Positions 18,108 to 23,593 of a DNA stretch of 23,593 nt are shown here, piece by piece. Source of the DNA: a virus. The notes below the pieces were generated by a model. That model saw only the letters and a program-made list of their open reading frames with translations, ran no database searches and had not been told where the DNA came from. The stretch spans positions 1 through 23,593 of IMG/VR virus record IMGVR_UViG_3300030061_003669; one strand, written 5' to 3'. The position numbers and the translations under genes are program-made. Every line of letters begins with the position of its first letter. Position 1 is the stretch's first letter.

Positions 18108-20576
18108 ATGGCAATTACTGCACAAAAGTTACTCCCTCAAAGTAAAAGTGGAACAATAACTCCGATAAAGAAAGGTGCAATTACAAAAATTACACCAATA
18201 GGAACAAAAGAATCTGCTGTAGAGAGCAAGGGTGAAAAGAAAGATACTCTTATAGTCATAAAAGAGAGATGTATTGAGATAGATACTCTTCTCAGAGGTT
18301 CTCTTGCGCTAGATAAAATTAGAGCAGATCAAGCACGAAAGAAAACAGAAAAACAAACACGTTCCAAAAAAGAAACTGAATTAGAAAAAAGTGATGACAA
18401 AGATGAAAAGAAAGGAAAAGGTCTTAAACTTCCTAAGATAAGTTTCTTTGATCGTATCAAGAATTTTATTAAGAATGTTATTCTTGGTTTTATTGTAGTC
18501 AGGTTATTAAAGTTTGCTCCACAAATAGCAAAAGTTGTATCTTTCTTGAAACCTGTTGCTAAATTTATCTTTGGTATTGGTGAAAAACTATTAGAGGGAT
18601 TTGTTAATCTTGTTGACTTCGGATATAAGATTTACGACTCTGGTAGAAAGTTTATTGGTGATAAGTTAGGTGAAGATGCATTAGCCAACTTCGATAAATT
18701 GTCTGGTGCAATCAATACAATGCTGAACCTGGCATTGATTGCTGCCATGGCAACAGGTGCTGGTCTTGGTCGTGGTAAAAAACCTAAAGTCAAATCAAAA
18801 GTCAAACCAAAAGTTAAGACAAAAGTTGACCCTAAACTAAAGAAGATGGGTCTGTCTGATGATCAGATCAAGGCATATAATAAAGCAAGACAGGGTGGTG
18901 CTGGTGCTACTGATGCATTAACTCAAGCAAGAAAAGTCAAACCAAAACCAAAACCAAAAGGGTTCTTTGGTAGAATTGGGCAGGGATTTTCTGATCTTGG
19001 TACAGCAACTAAAGACCTTGCAACCAAAGGTGTTAAAGCATTTGGTGGCGGATTAAACTTTTTATCTGGTGGTAATCTTGGTAAGTTTGGAAATTTCTTA
19101 CAAGATCAATATAAGAATGCATCTAAATTTGCGCGAGGACAATACGATAAGGTTGCTCAAGTTGCTTCAAACTTAAAAAATAAAGCCTATCAAGGCATCG
19201 ATAATTTTAAAAAGGGAGCTGCTAATATTGCAGATAATGTAAAAAAAGCAGCAATCCAAAAAGTTATAGAACCTTTAAAACCAATTTTTGATCCAATATT
19301 AAATCAGGTAAAAAAAGTTGGTGAAGGTATTATGGGTATCTTAAGAAAGATACCTGGATTTGAACTCGTAGACAAGGTTCTAAGGAAGAATGGTGTAAAA
19401 GGTATTGGTGACGCGAAAGGACTTCTCAAGAAAGTAGGTGGAAAAGCAATACCAATTGTTGGTGGTATCGTTAACCTCTTATTTGCATATGATAGATTAG
19501 CTCAGGGAGATTTGATTGGTGGATTACTAGAGGGTGTATCTGGTGTTCTTGATTTATCTGGTGCATTTGGATTCGCTCCTGGCCCTGGTATTTCTATGGG
19601 TATTGATGCATATATGTTTGCTCGTGATTTTATTCCTCAAATTCAGGAGACTGAAGGGAAAATTGTAGATGGGATAGGTCTTGGTGGATTAAAAGGTCAA
19701 TTAGAAACCGTAGCTAAAAAACTTCCAGATCTTTCTACCATTGCAAAAATGTTTACTGGTGGTGATCCAAAAAAACCAATGATTGGTGATAAGGGAGATA
19801 CTTCAGGAACTGATAAATCAAACCTTGGTTCTACTCCTACTACAACTACGCCAACATCAGCATCTAGAATGGGTAACTTTGATGTTGGAGCAAGTAGTGA
19901 TATTACCAAGGTTGGTAAAGACCTCATCTCACAAGGATTCTCTGTTGCTGAACACCCAGACTTTACTAAGACTCCAACAGCATCTGGTGGTACATATACT
20001 CCGGGTAAGGGATCAGTTTCTAATGTGCATAGTGGTGCTGGTCACTATGAATCCAGAGCAATTGATGTCACTGATTGGAGAGGATCACTTGAAGATTCTA
20101 AGTCAAGATATCGTTCTGTCTTAGATTCGATCTATAATAATGGTGACATGGCAAAAGATATGTTACTCATTCACGATAGTTGGGGAGCTGCTGATAAGAG
20201 TGGTAAAAATGCTCCAGGATCTCATGCACACCCAACTCATATGCACATTGAAGTAAAGGATAAAGGTGGATTCATTGGTAAGGGACTGTTTAAAAATATG
20301 GGTGGTATTGAATTTGTTCTTGATCATGACACCACAAAGGCACTTGAGAAGAAACTTCCTGGATTCTTGGATGCTATAAACAAAGCAGATGGAAAATCAG
20401 TGATGGATGTTCTTGGAAAATATGCATCATATGATATGCCAGAAGTGATTCCAGTTCCTATCCCACAACCAATTCAAAATACAGTTGGTAATGCATATGA
20501 AAAAGCAAAGACGACGACTAACACTATCATTGCTAAAGGAAAGGAAGCATTCAGCGATATCTTGTATATGCGTTAA
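18108..20576 (+). CDS. Second tape-measure-like tail protein with M15-like peptidase domain
   Basis: The product has 822 residues. The N-terminal segment FFDRIKNFIKNVILGFIVVRLLKF (113-136) is clearly similar to residues 177-199 of the preceding protein. The middle has several long hydrophobic helices, Lys/Pro repeats (226-243, 276-284) and a Gly-rich FGFAPGPG region. Near the C-terminus, H646-x6-D653 (GHYESRAID) and HMH (711-713) match the zinc-binding pattern of M15-type D,D-peptidases. The protein is probably an injected or tail-core component that digests the peptide part of the cell wall, complementing the transglycosylase of its neighbour. It starts three bases after the previous stop. 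Confidence 0.7.
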   Translation: MAITAQKLLPQSKSGTITPIKKGAITKITPIGTKESAVESKGEKKDTLIVIKERCIEIDTLLRGSLALDKIRADQARKKTEKQTRSKKETELEKSDDKDEKKGKGLKLPKISFFDRIKNFIKNVILGFIVVRLLKFAPQIAKVVSFLKPVAKFIFGIGEKLLEGFVNLVDFGYKIYDSGRKFIGDKLGEDALANFDKLSGAINTMLNLALIAAMATGAGLGRGKKPKVKSKVKPKVKTKVDPKLKKMGLSDDQIKAYNKARQGGAGATDALTQARKVKPKPKPKGFFGRIGQGFSDLGTATKDLATKGVKAFGGGLNFLSGGNLGKFGNFLQDQYKNASKFARGQYDKVAQVASNLKNKAYQGIDNFKKGAANIADNVKKAAIQKVIEPLKPIFDPILNQVKKVGEGIMGILRKIPGFELVDKVLRKNGVKGIGDAKGLLKKVGGKAIPIVGGIVNLLFAYDRLAQGDLIGGLLEGVSGVLDLSGAFGFAPGPGISMGIDAYMFARDFIPQIQETEGKIVDGIGLGGLKGQLETVAKKLPDLSTIAKMFTGGDPKKPMIGDKGDTSGTDKSNLGSTPTTTTPTSASRMGNFDVGASSDITKVGKDLISQGFSVAEHPDFTKTPTASGGTYTPGKGSVSNVHSGAGHYESRAIDVTDWRGSLEDSKSRYRSVLDSIYNNGDMAKDMLLIHDSWGAADKSGKNAPGSHAHPTHMHIEVKDKGGFIGKGLFKNMGGIEFVLDHDTTKALEKKLPGFLDAINKADGKSVMDVLGKYASYDMPEVIPVPIPQPIQNTVGNAYEKAKTTTNTIIAKGKEAFSDILYMR
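18939..18960 (+). repeat. AAACCA tandem repeat encoding Lys-Pro
   Basis: Imperfect tandem AAACCA units encode KPKPKPK. A related Lys/Val/Pro run lies at 18781-18830. Both are low-complexity linkers in the second tape-measure-like protein. Confidence 0.5.
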
Positions 20577-20598
20577 ATAGAACTAAGAGGTAATAAAC

Positions 20599-22029
20599 AT
20601 GTCAGAGACAAAAGTAACTGGTGCTCAGTCTAATCCTGCTTTTATTGAAAGGTTGGATATCTTCTCAAATAAAGATCAGAGTAAAACTGTATCTATCTTA
20701 AACGGTGCAGTACAGTTGATGTACTATGAGAGTCTTCTTCAAGACTCTGTAATGGCAACTGTTTCCTTTACTGACTCTGGAAGTGCGATTGATAATAAGA
20801 GTGCTCTTGAGGGATTACCTATCGTTGGAAGTGAAAAAGTAGAATTTAAAATTAAAGATAATAATAATGAACGAATAGAATTTACTTTCTATGTCAATAA
20901 AGTAACTCCAGTAGAAGACAAAACAACAAAAGGTCTCAACAATCTTCACTTGGTTTCAAAAGAATATATTCTCAACGATGAAGTTAGAATCAATAAAAGA
21001 TTTGATGGTAAGGTATCAGAAACAGTCAAAGAGATACTGACCAACTTTTTAGAAACTGAAAAAGATATCACCAACATTGAAGATGCAACAGAGTTGAATG
21101 AGATTCCTGGTCAATGGAAACCATATTATACACTGAACTGGTTATCTAAGAAGTGTGCTCCGTCTTCTGAAACTCCTGGTAAAACCGCAGGTTTTTTCTT
21201 CTACGAAACATCAAAAGGATATCATTTCAAATCAATTGATACTCTACTGAGTCAGGAGAAGAAGAAGTCGATTATCTATAATGAAACTCCTGATTCAAGA
21301 GGTGCTAACATCCCAGAAGGATATGATATGAAAGCATTGACATTCTCTAAGGACAATCGCATCAATGTTCAAGAAAAGATGCAGGCAGGATTCCAATCAA
21401 CACGAATCGTTTTGTTTGATCCATACACCTGTAAGTATGAAGTTCTGAACCCAAAGGCTACAGGAGATGATGGAGTCGAGGATTCTCTAAAGAAAGGAGG
21501 AAAGGAACTACCAGTTCTGAACCCAGAGTTTAACCGTCAGGGCAAAAATAAACAGTTCTCAAGGACAACTTATATTGTAAAAGATACTGGAACTCTACCA
21601 TCAGGATCAAGTAAGCAGCAGATTGAAAAGTCAAAGGATCAAAACTTTAGACCTGAACTGATTACCAATCAGGCAATTATGCGTTATAATCAACTGTATG
21701 CTTCTGAGATTGAGATCACTGTTCCTGGTGATTTTTCTCTACATGCAGGTGATGCAATATACTTTGATGCACCATCAGCACAGAAGGATACAAAAAATGA
21801 CGATATTGACCGTCAAATTGGTGGTCTATATATTATATCAGCATTATGTCATTTAATTAATGCACAAGGAACTTATACAAAGTTAAATTTGGTAAGAGAT
21901 TCTTTTGGGAGAATGGGAAAAACCCCACAAACTGGCAAACCAGCTACGGAAACAAAAATTCCTGGTACACAACCTTCATACCAAAGAACGGTATCAAGTG
22001 CATCATACGATACCACAACTACTTTTTAA
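20599..22029 (+). CDS. Baseplate hub protein, gp27-like
   Basis: The product has 476 residues. The N-terminal part (NPAFIERLDIFSNKDQSKTVSIL, LMYYESLLQDSVMATVSFTDSG, LPIVGSEKVEFKI) has the layout of the tube-like domains shared by T4 gp27, VgrG and related hub proteins. A second such domain is probable near 330-440 (ASEIEITVPGDFSLHAGDAIYFDAP). In T4, gp27 forms the trimeric hub that holds gp5. It lies just before the gp5 gene, as in T4-like hub operons, and has a good AAGAGGT seven bases before the ATG. The gp27 name is inferred from position and fold pattern. Confidence 0.7.
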   Translation: MSETKVTGAQSNPAFIERLDIFSNKDQSKTVSILNGAVQLMYYESLLQDSVMATVSFTDSGSAIDNKSALEGLPIVGSEKVEFKIKDNNNERIEFTFYVNKVTPVEDKTTKGLNNLHLVSKEYILNDEVRINKRFDGKVSETVKEILTNFLETEKDITNIEDATELNEIPGQWKPYYTLNWLSKKCAPSSETPGKTAGFFFYETSKGYHFKSIDTLLSQEKKKSIIYNETPDSRGANIPEGYDMKALTFSKDNRINVQEKMQAGFQSTRIVLFDPYTCKYEVLNPKATGDDGVEDSLKKGGKELPVLNPEFNRQGKNKQFSRTTYIVKDTGTLPSGSSKQQIEKSKDQNFRPELITNQAIMRYNQLYASEIEITVPGDFSLHAGDAIYFDAPSAQKDTKNDDIDRQIGGLYIISALCHLINAQGTYTKLNLVRDSFGRMGKTPQTGKPATETKIPGTQPSYQRTVSSASYDTTTTF

Positions 22030-22037
22030 TTACTATT

Positions 22038-22268
22038 ATGGAAAAAAATATAGAGACTCACATCGAAAAGGATAAAAAAATTCTTGAGGACCCAACTATT
22101 TCTCCACAGCAACGTCGCCACATTGAGGGTGAGTTGCATGAATTAGAAGATTATGCAGAGCATCATAAAAAAGAAATCGAAGCAGGAGATCACCACGATC
22201 CCAGTTATCTTGAACTATTCTGTGATCAAAATCCCTCCGAACCAGAATGCCTGGTATATGACGACTAA
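22038..22268 (+). CDS. CP12-like small protein (C-terminal motif)
   Basis: The product has 76 residues. The last 20 residues (LELFCDQNPSEPECLVYDD) match the CP12 C-terminal motif C-x3-P-x4-C-x-x-Y-D, with Leu replacing the usual Arg. CP12 binds GAPDH and phosphoribulokinase to switch off the Calvin cycle, and this C-terminal loop is the GAPDH-binding part. The N-terminal cysteine pair of host CP12 is absent, and the first 45 residues are a charged helix with a His-rich turn (GDHHDP). It would divert carbon from fixation toward the pentose phosphate pathway, as talC does. The location between hub genes is unusual. Its stop overlaps the gp5 start. Confidence 0.6.
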   Translation: MEKNIETHIEKDKKILEDPTISPQQRRHIEGELHELEDYAEHHKKEIEAGDHHDPSYLELFCDQNPSEPECLVYDD

Positions 22269-23593
22269 TGGCAGAAGGAGCAGCACTATTTGATCCCGGT
22301 TTTTTAGGAGCACAATTTATTTGGTGGCTAGGACAAGTTGCCGATGATTCTGAGTGGAGAAATAATTCACTATCTGGAAAATTTGAGGATCCAAATAGTA
22401 TCCCTGGATGGGGTAGGCGATATAAAGTTCGCATCATGGGTATCCATGATAAGGAAGAAGAGTCTATTCCTTCAGATCAGTTGCCTTGGGCGAGTGTCAT
22501 GTATCCCATCACTGCTGGTGGTGGACAAGCAAATGCAAGCACAACTCCTGCATTACGTCAGGGTAATTTTGTCTTTGGATTCTTCATGGACGGACAAGAC
22601 CAACAGGTCCCCGTCATCATGGGAATCATGGGGCATAATGCTCAGACTCCGATGTCAACGAAGATTGGCAATACGGAATCTAACTTTGGTCCTACCAGTG
22701 GATATGCTGAGGGTAAAAATCCTCCAAAGGGTAATGCAAAACCAATTGCTCCTGATGATGGATTGGTTACTAAAAAACCAACCGATCCAAAGTTAGCAGC
22801 TGCACTTGCTCCTGCACCACCAGGAGTTCAACTTAATAAATTTGGGTTAAGACCAGATCAACCTCTTAGTGCAATCCCTGGTGGATTGCAGGTTGCAAAT
22901 GATGCCAGAGAGGCAGCAAGGAACGAAGGTAAGTCGGTTCAAGAAGTAGAAGATGCTGCTATGAAAGCAGTTGCAGATCATACTGCAAAATTAAGGAGGC
23001 AGCAAGAGTCTCCATCTACACCAAACACTGGTAATCCAACAAAAGAAAATCCTGATGCAGTACACCAACTCTCTGCAGCAGATACAAAGAGAGAAGCAAA
23101 AATAAAAGAGTGTATTGTTGTGATGAAACCAGACCCTGATTCGTTTGTTCAATCAGCAGTGTCTGCGATTCAAACAACTATTAAAACACTGACAGAAAGA
23201 CTTAACTCATATCTCAGTACTATATCAAGTTATATTGATGCGGTATCAAGTGCGATTGAGAATGTTCAAAAATTAATTAGTGATGCTGCTTGTCAGATTG
23301 CTAAGTATATGAAGGTTTTGTTTGATAAGGTGATGGAGTATGTCCTCAAGATTCTGAACAAGACATTAGCAAAAGCAGTTGCAGCACTACCAACTCATAT
23401 GAGATCAATGTTTGGTGATATGAAAGAAAAAATTACTGAACTGATTCTTTGTTTGTATGGCAAACTAACTGGAAATCTTTGTGGATTAATTCAAGGTATT
23501 CTTGATGATGCCTTAGATATGGGTAATGCAGAAAGAAAAGCAAGAGAGAATGTAGATAACCCACAAAATGATCAAGTAAAGAGACAACCTCAA
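22268..23593 (+). CDS. 5: Baseplate hub / tail spike protein gp5, 3' end outside window
   Basis: At least 442 residues are present and the frame is open to the window end. The N-terminal region (FLGAQFIWWLGQVADD, RRYKVRIMGIHDKEEESIPSDQLPWASVMYPITAGGG, QGNFVFGFFMDGQDQQVPVIMGIMGHN) is the OB-fold domain of gp5, the T4 hub spike. The part after about residue 290 is long helices (SAIQTTIKTLTERLNSYLSTI, AKYMKVLFDKVMEYVLKIL). No T4-lysozyme domain is seen in the visible part; wall lysis may instead lie in the two tape-measure-like proteins. The start shares a base with the CP12-like stop. Confidence 0.85.
   Translation, partial: MAEGAALFDPGFLGAQFIWWLGQVADDSEWRNNSLSGKFEDPNSIPGWGRRYKVRIMGIHDKEEESIPSDQLPWASVMYPITAGGGQANASTTPALRQGNFVFGFFMDGQDQQVPVIMGIMGHNAQTPMSTKIGNTESNFGPTSGYAEGKNPPKGNAKPIAPDDGLVTKKPTDPKLAAALAPAPPGVQLNKFGLRPDQPLSAIPGGLQVANDAREAARNEGKSVQEVEDAAMKAVADHTAKLRRQQESPSTPNTGNPTKENPDAVHQLSAADTKREAKIKECIVVMKPDPDSFVQSAVSAIQTTIKTLTERLNSYLSTISSYIDAVSSAIENVQKLISDAACQIAKYMKVLFDKVMEYVLKILNKTLAKAVAALPTHMRSMFGDMKEKITELILCLYGKLTGNLCGLIQGILDDALDMGNAERKARENVDNPQNDQVKRQPQ

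Noticed and set aside
22338-22796. 152-residue open frame on the plus strand in another frame of gp5
   Set aside because: The gp5 frame is open throughout with recognisable OB-fold sequence; the other frame shows no protein-like pattern.
1-23593. tRNA genes, CRISPR arrays, insertion sequences or attachment sites
   Set aside because: No cloverleaf, repeat-spacer pattern, transposase or tRNA-end repeat was seen by eye in any gap; the gaps are too short for most of these.

Overview
The window looks like part of a T4-like cyanomyovirus genome, a phage of marine Synechococcus or Prochlorococcus. T4-type replication and tail genes (gp33, gp59, gp32, gp53, gp48, gp4, gp54, gp26, gp51, gp27-like and gp5 homologues) sit beside cyanobacterial genes typical of this phage group (psbD, talC, DoxX, PhoH, ThyX, a CP12-like protein). 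T4-type late promoters of the form NATAAATA occur upstream of several genes on both strands. All assignments come from reading the sequence; no database search was run.

Layout. (1) 1-743: 3' part of psbD (photosystem II D2) with a strong terminator. (2) 760-5217: tightly packed rightward genes: DoxX-like membrane protein, two small membrane or secreted proteins, transaldolase talC with its own sigma70-like promoter, glutaredoxin, a run of unrecognised small proteins joined by ATGA or longer overlaps, and a degenerate second glutaredoxin-like protein. (3) 5229-5751: a compact self-contained unit of sigma70 promoter, glutamine-riboswitch-like RNA, two cyanobacterial-type small peptides and a terminator. 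(4) 5752-11245: nucleotide and replication block: two small acidic proteins, thyX, a 2OG-Fe(II) oxygenase, a small MPTY protein, phoH, a PD-(D/E)XK nuclease, gp33, gp59, a DUF1825-like protein and gp32, ending in a terminator that lies inside the convergent gp53 gene. (5) 11177-14139, leftward: gp53, gp48, an unknown gene and gp4, each strand with late promoters. (6) 14171-23593, rightward: gp54, gp26, gp51, two large tape-measure-like proteins with different peptidoglycan-degrading domains, a gp27-like hub protein, a CP12-like protein and gp5, which runs off the end.

How the genes work together. psbD would sustain photosystem II, talC and the CP12-like protein would shift host carbon flow toward the pentose phosphate pathway, and glutaredoxin and ThyX would feed dNTP synthesis for the replication genes. 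The late genes build the baseplate, tail tube and hub. The most notable signals are (a) a likely programmed -1 ribosomal frameshift joining gp26 to gp51, placed just upstream of the tape-measure-like genes as in the lambda G/GT system; (b) the phage-borne glutamine riboswitch with a duplicated strand next to the start codon; (c) the paired tape-measure-like proteins carrying a lambda-R-like transglycosylase domain and an M15-like peptidase domain; and (d) two separate candidates for the late-transcription coactivator. There is no gene-free stretch longer than 300 bases, and no tRNA, CRISPR array or insertion sequence was seen.
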